From NCBI RefSeq assembly GCF_051859345.1, contig NZ_JBHYFV010000013.1, positions 1 to 64,000 on the forward strand: 64,000 nucleotides of DNA, read 5' to 3'. Below are positions 51,274 through 60,633 of the stretch, in pieces. This DNA comes from Marivita sp051859345 (GTDB lineage: Bacteria; Pseudomonadota; Alphaproteobacteria; Rhodobacterales; Rhodobacteraceae). The notes under the pieces were generated by a model. The model made no database searches. It saw nothing but the letters and a program-made list of their open reading frames with translations, and had not been told where the DNA came from. Within the stretch, counting starts at the first letter, position 1. Each line of letters starts with the position of its first letter. Position numbers and translations under genes: made by a program.

Positions 51274-52233
51274 TCAGGCAGAGCCAAGCCGCGCACATCC
51301 GTCCCACAGGGGGGCACCATCGGTCAGCTGCAACACCCAGGCCAGGGGAATCCCCGCCGGAGTCGCAATCCCGTGTGCCGCGCCCATGACCGCGCCGATG
51401 AGGATGGCGCGACCGGCGCTGTCTCCTCCGGCCAGGATGTTGTGCTCTACCGCGTCGCTGTAGGTGGCGCTGTGCTTGAGCACATGAAACATCACCGGTC
51501 CCGCTGTTGGCAAATGACAGGCGCGCCCGACCTCTCCGGCAAAGACGGTTGGGTCCGTTTCGTCGCTGGCCAGCGCGTGCAACAGCGCCTCCCTGACGTC
51601 GCCCTCTGCCGCGCGCGCCGCCATCGCAAGCGCCTCTGCGACAGGGGCGCCGTCAAGAACCCGGCACAAGAGATCGCAAAACACCGCGTTATAGGCTGCG
51701 GCCACATCGTTGACATTGGTGATCTGCATTGCCGCCTGCGACCTGTCGGCCAGTTCCGGCGTCCCGTGATACCCCGCCACAATTGCCGGAAGCCGCGTCA
51801 CCGCCGGGTTCTGGTCGTCGTCGATGCCCGAAGGTGACAGTTGCGCCGCGATCCGCTCGAGCGCGCCGCGCGTCGGGCGGTCGATATAGCCGTGATAAGC
51901 TCCGCCGGGACCAAAATGCGTGGCGAACGCGGCCTGTTGCGCAGGCACATCGAACGCACCGCCCTCTGCGATCATCGTCCGGATTGCCAGCCAAAGCGCC
52001 TCGCCATATTGCGTCAGCATGCCGGTTTGCCGTGCGCCATGGGCGAAATACCCCTTGGCCCCGTCGAAATGTGCGGCATCCACCGGGGTAAACGCAGCGC
52101 CACCGCGCCGTGCCGCGATGTCTGCGATACGGTCGGGATCATAAAGCCAATGCAATCCAAGGCTCGCGGCATCGGCAACCAAGGCGCCCAAGAGCATCGT
52201 GGATCTGGGGGTGGGGGTGTGGGCGACGTGCAT
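51274..52233 (-). CDS. ADP-ribosylglycohydrolase family protein
   Basis: A 319-residue all-helical protein of the DraG/ADP-ribosylhydrolase superfamily. LGALVADAASLGLHWLYDPDRI near the start is typical of the crystallin-J1-like branch. The C-terminal metal site reads AGGDSAGRA, where DraG enzymes have D-x-D-T, so one magnesium ligand is missing. It may therefore bind rather than cleave ADP-ribose. It starts 34 bases after the stop of the sensor kinase on the same strand, so the two are probably co-transcribed. Confidence 0.85.
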   Translation of the reverse strand: MHVAHTPTPRSTMLLGALVADAASLGLHWLYDPDRIADIAARRGGAAFTPVDAAHFDGAKGYFAHGARQTGMLTQYGEALWLAIRTMIAEGGAFDVPAQQAAFATHFGPGGAYHGYIDRPTRGALERIAAQLSPSGIDDDQNPAVTRLPAIVAGYHGTPELADRSQAAMQITNVNDVAAAYNAVFCDLLCRVLDGAPVAEALAMAARAAEGDVREALLHALASDETDPTVFAGEVGRACHLPTAGPVMFHVLKHSATYSDAVEHNILAGGDSAGRAILIGAVMGAAHGIATPAGIPLAWVLQLTDGAPLWDGCARLGSA

Positions 52234-52267
52234 GCTCTGCCTCCGGTCGGTGACGTGGAAGGATTTG

Positions 52268-53737
52268 TCAGGCGTTCAAGGGCATGGTGATGCGCGCGAT
52301 CACCCGTCCGTTTTCCTTGGCCCGGTCGATCTCGGCGCCGATCTGGGCCGCGAATTGCTGGACCAGCCGTTCCCCGGTCCCACCGGAATCAATGTCCAGC
52401 CGGGGATCTGCGGTCAGATCGGCGTTTTCGACCGTGATCCGCAAGACCCGCTCTGGCGTCATATCAATCTCAAGCGTCACCGGGCTGTGTTCACCCGGTC
52501 CGCCATACTTGATCGCATTGGTCAGGAGCTCGTTCAGCATGAGGCTCAGCGCGATGGCCCTGTCGCTTTTCAACCGGATCACTTCGGCCGAATGGGTAAA
52601 CACCATCGCGGCGTCGGGCAGTTCCGCGCTTCTTCGGGTCGAGGCGACCAGACGCGCGACAAGTGTGATCAGGTCGATATTGGCGACATCGTCATCAATC
52701 TGGATGGTGGCATGTACATCCGCCACTGCCCGCACACGCGATTCCACAGCGCGCAGCGCCTCGCGTGCCTTTTCCGCCGCCGGACCACCCGCCACAATCA
52801 ACTTGCTGGATTGCAACCGCAACAGGGACAACGCGATCTGAAGGCTGTTCTTGATCCGGTGATTGGCCTCCACAACCAGCGACTCGCGGACATGCACCGC
52901 TTTTTCAAGATCACGCCGGGCGTTCTCGATATCGGTCAGGTCAACAAACGTCCCGACAAGCTTGGGTCGGCGATCCACAGGGTCGGTTGCCATCTCGCCA
53001 CGGATGCGGACGAACCGTTCTTCGCCCGAGGGCAGGGGCACCCGGTAATCGAAGCTTGCGATTTCGCCATGTGGCGCGCCAAGAACCCGCGCAACCTCGG
53101 CATGGACGGCGGCGATATCGTCTGCATGCACACGTTCGAAAAACGGCGCGGCGTAAATCCCGGCCTCGTCCGGGGCAAAGCCGAACATCGCGTCGATGGC
53201 GTCATGGCGCAGGAACAGGTCGGTTTCCGGGTCATAGCTGAAATAGGCGACCGACGCCGTCGAAGTGGCGGCACGCCGATGACTTTGCGCAAGCCGGGCG
53301 GTCAGGGTCGCCTCGGTCACGTCGCGCGCGGTCTGAAGAATGGCAATGGTCCTGCCGTCTTTGCGGACCGGGGCAAAGTGCATTTGCCAATGGTGTTCGA
53401 CATAGGCACCGGACTTGTCCAGCAGATCGAACCGCGCCGGACCCACCTCCTGCGGGATGCCGGTGCGCATGGTTTCGTTTGTGGCAGTGCGAATGAACGT
53501 CACCGCATCCGCGCCATCCGCATCGGCATTGGGCGGGAACGCCTCGAACATCCCAAGCCCGGTCACGTCGACCCCGACAGATCCAGACATCACCTGATGC
53601 GCACTGTTGCGCCACAGCAGCGTCAGCTTGTCATCCGGCAGAAAGAAAAGCGCCGCAAACGGCACAGCTTCAAAGCCAAGAGCAAGGATATCTGTGATGG
53701 AATCGGGCCGTTCGGACAGCTGAATTTGACCGTTCAT
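52268..53737 (-). CDS. PAS-containing HisKA_2 sensor histidine kinase
   Basis: A 489-residue soluble sensor kinase. Two PAS domains (about residues 18-145 and 160-275; the second ends in the typical VGTFVDLTDIENARRDLE linker) precede a HisKA_2 dimerisation domain with the phosphorylated H293 in VEANHRIKNSLQ. A HATPase follows, with N-box ELLTNAIKYG and G-box SGGTGERLVQQFA. The architecture is that of light- or stress-sensing kinases in the alphaproteobacterial general stress response, though no response regulator is adjacent. No membrane helix. ATG 53737 is preferred; GTG 53848 would add 37 residues. Confidence 0.88.
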   Translation of the reverse strand: MNGQIQLSERPDSITDILALGFEAVPFAALFFLPDDKLTLLWRNSAHQVMSGSVGVDVTGLGMFEAFPPNADADGADAVTFIRTATNETMRTGIPQEVGPARFDLLDKSGAYVEHHWQMHFAPVRKDGRTIAILQTARDVTEATLTARLAQSHRRAATSTASVAYFSYDPETDLFLRHDAIDAMFGFAPDEAGIYAAPFFERVHADDIAAVHAEVARVLGAPHGEIASFDYRVPLPSGEERFVRIRGEMATDPVDRRPKLVGTFVDLTDIENARRDLEKAVHVRESLVVEANHRIKNSLQIALSLLRLQSSKLIVAGGPAAEKAREALRAVESRVRAVADVHATIQIDDDVANIDLITLVARLVASTRRSAELPDAAMVFTHSAEVIRLKSDRAIALSLMLNELLTNAIKYGGPGEHSPVTLEIDMTPERVLRITVENADLTADPRLDIDSGGTGERLVQQFAAQIGAEIDRAKENGRVIARITMPLNA

Positions 53738-54007
53738 TCTGGTGGCGCACTCCGAAACCAATAACTGTCTCAGGTTGATTGATTTCTCAAAAAGAGTCCA
53801 CTGTCGCGATGGCGCGTCCGCGGAAATGCGCACATAATTCCCATTCACGCATCGCGGTGGTCAATGTCCGACCGCCCGAATGCGCCGATACGATCCCCCT
53901 GCCGCGCCAGCAGTCCTCCCGAAGGCAGGACACAGAACACCGCGCTGCCCTTGTCCGGGTCGATGCAACCCGGTAGGACGGGCCAAACCACCCATCCGAG
54001 GTCCCAG

Positions 54008-55351
54008 ATGCGTCTGTCCCGATATTTCCTGCCCGTACTCAAAGAAACCCCGTCCGAAGCCCAGATCGTCAGCCACCGGCTGATGCTGCGCGCCGGCATG
54101 ATCAAGCAGGCCAGCGCCGGGATCTACTCCTGGCTGCCGCTGGGCTACCGGGTGTTGCGCAACATCGAACAGATCGTACACGAGGAACAGGTGCGCGCGG
54201 GACATATCCCGATGCTGATGCCGACGCTGCAATCGGCCGATCTATGGAAGGAATCGGGCCGGTATGACGCCTACGGCCCCGAAATGCTGCGGATCGAAGA
54301 CCGTCACGGGCGCGACATGCTTTACGGTCCCACCAATGAAGAGCTGATCACCGACATCTTCCGCAGCCATGTCGGCAGCTACAAGGATCTGCCGCTGACG
54401 CTCTATCACATCCAGTGGAAATTCCGCGACGAGATCCGTCCGCGCTTTGGCGTGATGCGGGGCCGCGAATTCCTGATGAAGGATGGCTACAACTTCGACC
54501 TGACCAAGGAAGACGCGCTGCACGCTTATAACCGCCATCTGGTCAGTTACCTGCGCACCTACGAACGCATGGGCCTTCAGGCGATCCCGATGCGCGCCGA
54601 CTCTGGCCCTATCGGCGGCGATGACACCCATGAATTCCTTGTTCTGGCCGAAACCGGAGAGAGCGAAGTGTTCTACGATGCCCAGATCACCGATCTGAAG
54701 TTCGGCGACCGTGCCATCGACTATGACGACAAGGCCCAGTGTCAGGCGGTCCTTGAGGAATTCACCTCGCGTTATGCGCGCACCGACGAAACGCACGACG
54801 AAGCCGAGTTCGCAAAAGTGCCAGCCGACCGCCAACGCACCGCGCGGGGCATCGAAGTAGGCCAGATCTTCTATTTCGGCACCAAGTATTCCGACGCGAT
54901 GGGTGCCACTGTCGCCGATGGCGACGGCAACCGTGTGCCTGTCCATATGGGCAGCCACGGCATTGGTGTCAGCCGCCTCCTCGGCGCGATCATCGAGGCC
55001 AGCCACGACGACAACGGCATCATCTGGCCCGAAGGTGTGACCCCGTTCCATTGCGGGATCGTCAACCTCAAGCAGGGCGACGACGAGGCGGATGTCGCCT
55101 GCGAGGCGCTCTATGCCAGTCTGACAGCACTTGGGCTTGAGCCGCTCTATGACGACCGGAATGAACGGGCAGGGGGCAAGTTCGCCACGATGGACCTGAT
55201 CGGCCTGCCGTGGCGCATCACCGTCGGCCCACGCGGGCTCAAGAACGGCGTTGTCGAACTGACCTCTCGCCGCACCGGCGAGAGCGAAGAACTGGCCCCC
55301 GAACAGGCCATCGCGCGGATCGCCGTCATTTACGGCAAAGCCACGGCCTGA
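54008..55351 (+). CDS. proS: Proline-tRNA ligase (short alphaproteobacterial type)
   Basis: A 447-residue class II synthetase. Motif 1 (RAGMIKQASAGIYSWLPLGYRVLRN), motif 2 (QWKFRDEIRPRFGVMRGREFLMKDGYNF) and motif 3 (HMGSHGIGVSRLLGAIIE) are complete, and the anticodon-binding domain closes the chain. The editing (INS) domain of E. coli ProRS is absent, as expected for the short alphaproteobacterial form, so mis-acylated Ala-tRNA(Pro) would need a separate editor. Start ATG 54008 (MRLSRYFLPVLKE). Divergent from the kinase gene, separated by 270 bases. Confidence 0.96.
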   Translation: MRLSRYFLPVLKETPSEAQIVSHRLMLRAGMIKQASAGIYSWLPLGYRVLRNIEQIVHEEQVRAGHIPMLMPTLQSADLWKESGRYDAYGPEMLRIEDRHGRDMLYGPTNEELITDIFRSHVGSYKDLPLTLYHIQWKFRDEIRPRFGVMRGREFLMKDGYNFDLTKEDALHAYNRHLVSYLRTYERMGLQAIPMRADSGPIGGDDTHEFLVLAETGESEVFYDAQITDLKFGDRAIDYDDKAQCQAVLEEFTSRYARTDETHDEAEFAKVPADRQRTARGIEVGQIFYFGTKYSDAMGATVADGDGNRVPVHMGSHGIGVSRLLGAIIEASHDDNGIIWPEGVTPFHCGIVNLKQGDDEADVACEALYASLTALGLEPLYDDRNERAGGKFATMDLIGLPWRITVGPRGLKNGVVELTSRRTGESEELAPEQAIARIAVIYGKATA

Positions 55352-55401
55352 CGCCTGACAGTCCCTTGCGGGACACCAACGCGATTTGCTAGCCAGAGGG
55401 C

Positions 55402-56340
55402 ATGATACGCCTTCTGGCTTTTTTTCTTGGTCTGTGCTTCGCCACCCCGCTTATGGCCTCCGATCCCGTGACCCTTTTCGAAGACTGGGCGCGCGGCGAA
55501 GGGGCAGATGCGACCGCGATCAGTGTTCTGGTCGATGGAGAGCCTATCCACACACGCAACGCCGACACGCCGATTGACCTTGCCTCCAACTCCAAGGCGA
55601 TCACCGCGCTTTGTGTTCTGACACTGGTCGATGACGGCGCGCTGCAATGGGACACCTTGCTGACCGACGCGCTGGGGCAGGCGGCCCCGTCAGGCACAGT
55701 GGCGGACCTTGTCACCCACAGCGCCGGGATCGCGCCGGATTCGACCCAGCTTCGGATGCTGTTTTGGCTCAACGAGGATCAACCGCGCCACGAACAAGTC
55801 ACCGACATCGTGCTGAACCGCAGCCGCCAGAAAGGCACGCAAGGCGCATTTGCCTACAACAACGAAAACTATGCGCTTCTGGGGCGGATCATCGAACTGA
55901 CGTCAGGCGCGCCCTACGAAGACACCTGCCACAAGCGGGTTCTTGACCCCGCAGGTGTCACAGGGGCGCTGTCCCCTCGCTTTGGCGCGTTTGCAGGCTG
56001 GGGCGGCTGGCGCATGACGATGGCGGAGTACACAACCCTGCTCTGGCACTGGTATGGACCCAAGGGGCGCGTCGGTCGCGATCCGCTGTCGCTGCCGCAT
56101 ATCGCCCGTGCCGAGGGCAGCTATTACGGTCTTGGCATGAACTACGTCACGGAGGACGCCGGGTTCCGCATGTCCCATGCCGGGGCAATCGCGATCCCGT
56201 TTGGCCCCAAGACCGGCGCGTTTGCGGTGGTCTACCCATTCGGGGCGGTGGCGGCGATGGGCTACGACGTTCCGGTGGCCGATCCGGCGCGGTTTAGGGC
56301 GCTGTCCGACAGCCTCGATTCCGCCCTGCGCCCACGCTGA
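55402..56340 (+). CDS. Serine hydrolase (beta-lactamase/class C-like)
   Basis: A 312-residue secreted protein with a signal peptide (about residues 1-19, ending LMA). The penicillin-recognising fold motifs are present: S62-NS-K65 (SxxK), Y152-N-N154 (YxN), and HAG near residue 259 in place of KTG. The chain is shorter than AmpC-type enzymes. Such proteins are usually esterases or peptidases rather than true beta-lactamases. It follows proS by 50 bases on the same strand and may be co-transcribed. It converges on glmM. Confidence 0.85.
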   Translation: MIRLLAFFLGLCFATPLMASDPVTLFEDWARGEGADATAISVLVDGEPIHTRNADTPIDLASNSKAITALCVLTLVDDGALQWDTLLTDALGQAAPSGTVADLVTHSAGIAPDSTQLRMLFWLNEDQPRHEQVTDIVLNRSRQKGTQGAFAYNNENYALLGRIIELTSGAPYEDTCHKRVLDPAGVTGALSPRFGAFAGWGGWRMTMAEYTTLLWHWYGPKGRVGRDPLSLPHIARAEGSYYGLGMNYVTEDAGFRMSHAGAIAIPFGPKTGAFAVVYPFGAVAAMGYDVPVADPARFRALSDSLDSALRPR

Positions 56341-56341
56341 T

Positions 56342-56366
56342 CAAACGTACCGTTTGCGTCAACGCA
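56342..56366. repeat. Short hairpins between serine hydrolase gene and glmM
   Basis: CAAACG-tac-CGTTTG (56342-56356) overlapping TGCG-TCAA-CGCA (56355-56366). Small but perfect, and again a TNNA centre in the second. Confidence 0.6.
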
Positions 56367-56378
56367 TCCGCTTCCCGC

Positions 56379-57722
56379 TCAAACCGACGCGGTGACCTCG
56401 GCCACGATCCCGTCGACCAGCTCGACCAGCAGTCCTTCGTCCTCGCACTCCGCCATCACGCGGATCAGCGGCTCGGTCCCCGACTTGCGGATCAAAAGCC
56501 GCCCCTTTCCGTTCAGCCGCGCTTCGGCATCAGCGATGGCCGACTTCACCGATCCTGTCTCAAGCGGTGCCACGGATGGATCATACCGCACGTTCCTGAG
56601 CAATTGCGGAACCGGATCGAAACTGCGCGCCAATGCGCTGGCGGGCTGACCTGTGCGGCACATCTCGGCCAGAAACTGAAGCCCGGCCATAAGCCCGTCA
56701 CCCGTGGTGGCAAAATCCGTCATCACGATATGACCGGATTGTTCCCCCCCAAGGTTCCATCCTCCCCGGCGCATCGCCTCGACCACATAACGGTCACCGA
56801 CACCGGTTCGCTCAAGCCGCAATCCACGCGCGCCGAGAAACCGCTCCAGCCCAAGGTTGGACATGACCGTCGCCACAAGAACCCCACCCAGCAGGCGGTC
56901 TTCTTCGGCCCAGCGGGCAGCCATCAGGGCCATGATCTGATCGCCATCAGCGACCTGACCGGTTTCATCAATCAGGATCACCCGATCCGCGTCGCCATCA
57001 AGGCAAATGCCGACATCCGCCCCATGCGCCACCACGGCTGCGGCGGCGAGCTGCGGATGAGTCGATCCACACCCTTCGTTGATATTGGTGCCATCCGGAG
57101 TGATCCCCAGCGGGATCACATCCGCACCCAATTCCCAAAGCACTTCCGGCGCGGCCTTGTAGGCGGCCCCGTTGGCGCAATCGACAACCACTTTCAGCCC
57201 ATCAAGGCGCATCCCGGCCGGGAAAGTCGATTTCACCCGCTCCTGGTAGCGGAAGCGGCCATCGTCGATCCGTTTCGCCCGCCCGATATTGTCCGCCTGT
57301 GCCGGCTCGACCCCGCTGTCGACCAGCGCCTCGATCTCGGCCTCGTCCGCATCCGAAAGCTTGAACCCGTCCGGGCCAAAGAACTTGATCCCGTTATCCG
57401 CCGCCGGGTTGTGGCTGGCGGAAATCATGATGCCCAGATCCGCCCGCATCGACGGCGTCAGCAACCCCACGGCAGGTGTCGGCACCGGCCCCAGCAGCAG
57501 CACGTTCATCCCCGTCGAGGTCAGACCCGCCGTCAGCGCGTTCTCGAACATATAGCCCGACTGGCGTGTGTCCTTGCCGATCACAACGCGGTGGACACCT
57601 TTGGAATCCTGTCGGAAATGTCGCCCCACGGTGGCCCCGATCCGCAACGCCATATCCGCAGTCATCGGATAGGTGTTGGCTGTTCCGCGCACCCCATCCG
57701 TTCCAAAAAGCTTACGCACCAT
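56379..57722 (-). CDS. glmM: Phosphoglucosamine mutase
   Basis: A 447-residue enzyme converting glucosamine-6-phosphate to glucosamine-1-phosphate for UDP-GlcNAc and the cell wall. KLFGTDGVRGTAN opens the chain, the phosphoserine loop is MISASHNPAADNG with S103, the metal loop DGDADRVILID lies near residue 238, and GEQSGHI and the C-terminal RKSGTEPLIRVM complete the site. Start ATG 57722 lies 11 bases inside the end of folP, so glmM is translated from within it. Last gene of folB-folP-glmM. Confidence 0.96.
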   Translation of the reverse strand: MVRKLFGTDGVRGTANTYPMTADMALRIGATVGRHFRQDSKGVHRVVIGKDTRQSGYMFENALTAGLTSTGMNVLLLGPVPTPAVGLLTPSMRADLGIMISASHNPAADNGIKFFGPDGFKLSDADEAEIEALVDSGVEPAQADNIGRAKRIDDGRFRYQERVKSTFPAGMRLDGLKVVVDCANGAAYKAAPEVLWELGADVIPLGITPDGTNINEGCGSTHPQLAAAAVVAHGADVGICLDGDADRVILIDETGQVADGDQIMALMAARWAEEDRLLGGVLVATVMSNLGLERFLGARGLRLERTGVGDRYVVEAMRRGGWNLGGEQSGHIVMTDFATTGDGLMAGLQFLAEMCRTGQPASALARSFDPVPQLLRNVRYDPSVAPLETGSVKSAIADAEARLNGKGRLLIRKSGTEPLIRVMAECEDEGLLVELVDGIVAEVTASV

Positions 57723-58731
57723 CCTCAAGTCCCCACTCGATTGCGCGCCACAGCGCGAGTGCCTGACGTGTTTCGGACACGTCATGCACCCGTATAACCT
57801 GTACGCCCTGAGTGGCCCCATGCAAGGCCACCGACACCGATCCCGCCAAACGTGTGTCTGCGGTGCCAGTCTGGGAAATCGTACCGATGAATTTCTTGCG
57901 CGATGCACCCAGCAGTATCGGACATCCCAACCCGTGAAACAGGGAAATATCGCGCAAAAGCGTCAGGTTGTGCTGCATCGTCTTTCCAAAGCCGATCCCC
58001 GGATCGACAAGGATCTGATCGCGCGCGAGACCTGCCGCGACCAATGCGCTTATACGGTCTTCGAGAAAGTCGAACACGTCAAGCCGCACATCCTGATAGC
58101 TTGGCGCGTCCTGCATGGTTTGCGGATCGCCCTGCGCATGCATCACACACACCGGCACCTGCCGTGCGGCGCAAAGCGGCGCAAGCGCATCGTCATAGGT
58201 AAAACCCGCCACGTCATTGACCAGCGTCGCACCCGCCTCCAGCGCCGCTTCGGCCACCGGGGCCTTGCGCGTGTCGATCGACACACACACCCCAATCCCG
58301 TCGGCAATCGCCCTGATCGGTCCCACCACCCGCGCGATTTCTTCGTCGATCGGGACGGTGTCCGCGCCGGGTCGGGTGCTTTCTCCACCCACGTCGATGA
58401 TCCCGGCACCGTCCTCGGCCATCCGCCGGGCCTGCGCCACAGCCGCCTCGGGATCAAGATACCGCCCGCCGTCGGAAAAGCTGTCCGGAGTGACGTTCAG
58501 GATCCCCATGAGCGTCACCTGACCCATGTCACACCCGGCAATCGGCGCACGCTGCGCTGTCAGGCGGTGCAGCACCGCGTCCGGCACGGCAGTGGCAGGG
58601 ATGATCTGAGGTTTGGAGGTCCGCCGCAATGCCACGGCTTCGCTGAACCAAAGCGGTCCACCAGCCAGCGGCAGTGCGCCTTTGGGGCGCGGATCACCGG
58701 ATCGGGGAAGGGGGCGGAAATACGTCTTCAT
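57712..58731 (-). CDS. folP: Dihydropteroate synthase
   Basis: A 339-residue TIM-barrel enzyme joining p-aminobenzoate to dihydropterin pyrophosphate in folate synthesis; target of sulfonamides. LMGILNVTPDSFSDGGRYLD (about residues 73-92), GADTVPIDEE with the preceding VGGESTRPGA, NDVAGFTYD, ILVDPGIGFGKTMQHN and GASRKKFIG are the classic motifs. An N-terminal extension of about 65 residues before the barrel is longer than E. coli FolP. It overlaps glmM by 11 bases and lies 39 bases after folB. Confidence 0.96.
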   Translation of the reverse strand: MKTYFRPLPRSGDPRPKGALPLAGGPLWFSEAVALRRTSKPQIIPATAVPDAVLHRLTAQRAPIAGCDMGQVTLMGILNVTPDSFSDGGRYLDPEAAVAQARRMAEDGAGIIDVGGESTRPGADTVPIDEEIARVVGPIRAIADGIGVCVSIDTRKAPVAEAALEAGATLVNDVAGFTYDDALAPLCAARQVPVCVMHAQGDPQTMQDAPSYQDVRLDVFDFLEDRISALVAAGLARDQILVDPGIGFGKTMQHNLTLLRDISLFHGLGCPILLGASRKKFIGTISQTGTADTRLAGSVSVALHGATQGVQVIRVHDVSETRQALALWRAIEWGLEDGA

Positions 58732-58770
58732 GGAAAGTCAATGAAAGGCCACGCAGGGTTTGACAAGCGG

Positions 58771-59697
58771 CTAGAGCACGCTTTCGCCGATGGGGGTGTT
58801 GCGAACTGAAATATTCGTCAGGGCCGGAGCCTCTGCGCCGATCACCAGAAGCTCTATCGCATCCATTTCCTGCGCAAACCACCCGGTCAGGGCAACAGTG
58901 TCAGTCACAGCATTGTCCGGGCCATCGACCGCATCCAGAACGATCTTGGATGGCGCCCAGATACAGACCTGTCCGTTCTTCATCGCCCAGTCCAATTCGG
59001 TCCGTGTCGCCACCACCTTGCAGCGTGGGTCTTTTGCCGCCAGAACCCAACCGTTCTGTTCGATCGCCAGCAGGTCAATCCGCCGCTGTGCCAACGGGTG
59101 TCCCACATCCGGGCGCGGCCCGTCGCCAAGCCCGACGCACAGCACCAATGGCGCGGCTTCGTCCTCAAGCTGGTCGATCCACCCAGCCAGATCCGGCGCA
59201 TGAATTGCCGCATTCGACAGGTAGACCACCCGTGGGTGGGGACGTTCGTGGCTTGCGTCCTGCGTGGTTTCGGCGGAATCACTTCGTGACCGGACGATCT
59301 CGACCCCCAAGGCACCGGGGCCACGATCCAGCTTTTCAATCCGCACAAAGACGCGCAAGGCCTGCGGCTCAAGCAGGATGCGCTCTGCGATCCGCCCCGC
59401 CAGCGTTTCCAGAAGGTTCAACCGCTCGGCCGCCAATTCCGCGGCGATCGCCTCGGTCACCCGGTCATACGACAGGATGCGGTCCACATCATCGTCGATA
59501 TGTCCAACGATGGGCTGCACTTCGACCACGACGTTAAAGCAGATGCGCTGGGTTGTGCCGCGCTCTGCCTGAAACGCGCCGATCTCGACCTCGACGATAT
59601 GATCGCGCAGCGAAATTCGATCCACAGGCCCGTCATCCGCCGTCGCAATGGCCCGTTCGGACGGGTGCGAAAAAGCAAGTCGGATTTCAGAGGTCAT
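58771..59697 (-). CDS. folB: Dihydroneopterin aldolase with C-terminal extension
   Basis: A 308-residue protein. The first ~145 residues are a FolB domain: DRISLRDHIVEVEIGAFQAERG (about 26-47), ILSYDRVTEAIAAE and NLLETLAGRIAERIL, the usual active-site Tyr and Glu segments. FolB proteins are normally about 120 residues. The remaining ~160 residues (from about VYLSNAAIHAPDLAGW on) are an extra domain I cannot name, with a possible alpha/beta fold. Start ATG 59697. The gene leads the folB-folP-glmM operon. The FolB part is well supported; the role of the second domain is unknown. Confidence 0.85.
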   Translation of the reverse strand: MTSEIRLAFSHPSERAIATADDGPVDRISLRDHIVEVEIGAFQAERGTTQRICFNVVVEVQPIVGHIDDDVDRILSYDRVTEAIAAELAAERLNLLETLAGRIAERILLEPQALRVFVRIEKLDRGPGALGVEIVRSRSDSAETTQDASHERPHPRVVYLSNAAIHAPDLAGWIDQLEDEAAPLVLCVGLGDGPRPDVGHPLAQRRIDLLAIEQNGWVLAAKDPRCKVVATRTELDWAMKNGQVCIWAPSKIVLDAVDGPDNAVTDTVALTGWFAQEMDAIELLVIGAEAPALTNISVRNTPIGESVL

Positions 59698-59749
59698 CGG
59701 CCACTCTCCACATTGATCCGTCACGGGCTATCAGAGCCAACCCCGAACG

Positions 59750-59772
59750 AAAATGCCGCGAAGGGGCATTTT
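59750..59772 (-). terminator. Probable terminator of sleB-like gene
   Basis: AAAATGCC / GGCATTTT stem (59750-59757, 59765-59772) with a 7-base loop, reading on the minus strand with a TTTT end. It lies about 45 bases past the hydrolase stop. The T-run is short. Confidence 0.5.
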
Positions 59773-59815
59773 GCACACCGCCCGCGACATAAGAAGGGTC
59801 AAAGCCTGACTCGGA

Positions 59816-60448
59816 TCAGCTGTTGCTGCTGACGCGCCATGTGTGGCGATAGAACAGATGCACACCAATCGCGGCGGTCTTGGTGTAGGTGCGCGACCAT
59901 CGCGGGCGCACGGCGGTGGTGTGATAATGCGTGGCCCCGTCGGTCAGGTTCATCGGCGCGCGACCATCAAGAATGGCGCGGGCCACCTTGCCGACACGGT
60001 CCCAAGCGCGGGGCTCGCGGATGCGTTCGGGAATACCGTCGCAGGTGTAGGTGAACTGGCACTGATACTTCTTGCCCGTGCCTTGATTGATCACGCCGCA
60101 GACGCTGTCTGGAAAGCGCCCGCTCTTGACCCGGTTGATGATCACTTCGGCAACCGCAAACTGTCCCTTGACGGTCTCTCCGCGTGCTTCAAAGTAAAGC
60201 GCCTCGGCAAGACATTCCCATTGGGCACCGCCAGAAGCTTCGTCCTGCGCGTTCAGCCAGGAGGCGTTGTAGATCGCTGAATTGCGCGACACAGGGGTCA
60301 CCAGCGATGTCAGATGCGACTGGCCCGCAGAGGCCAATCCGTTTTGTTCCTGCGCAACAAGTGCTTGCGCCGCGTCTTTCGACCGTTCCGCGAAGCTTGG
60401 ACTCGCCACGATGGCGGCAGCTAAAATCATTGCAAACAATCTCGTCAT
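59816..60448 (-). CDS. SleB-type cell wall hydrolase
   Basis: A 210-residue exported protein with a signal peptide (about residues 1-20, ending SFA). The C-terminal half is a hydrolase_2/SleB domain: CLAEALYFEARGETVKGQFAVAEVIINRVKSG (from about residue 79) has the catalytic Glu in EALYFEARGE, then GVINQGTGKKYQCQFTYTCDG and the closing GATHYHTTAVRPRW. It cleaves peptidoglycan; in non-sporulating alphaproteobacteria such enzymes act in wall remodelling. Start ATG 60448. It follows the PPDK-like gene on the same strand after a 185-base gap. Confidence 0.9.
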   Translation of the reverse strand: MTRLFAMILAAAIVASPSFAERSKDAAQALVAQEQNGLASAGQSHLTSLVTPVSRNSAIYNASWLNAQDEASGGAQWECLAEALYFEARGETVKGQFAVAEVIINRVKSGRFPDSVCGVINQGTGKKYQCQFTYTCDGIPERIREPRAWDRVGKVARAILDGRAPMNLTDGATHYHTTAVRPRWSRTYTKTAAIGVHLFYRHTWRVSSNS

Positions 60449-60633
60449 ACCGAGTGTTCATCTCGCAACATTATGGGTGGCGACGATTTGCACAGAAATA
60501 AGGCAGCGCCGCGCGTTCGACGGGCTGTTATAGAAAATTTTAGATTTCCACAAGTTAGGGGGCCATGCGTACCACGCAAGGCCGATGCCCACCCCGCAAT
60601 CGGGGCAAAATCTGGGCCACTTATTGCCGACGC

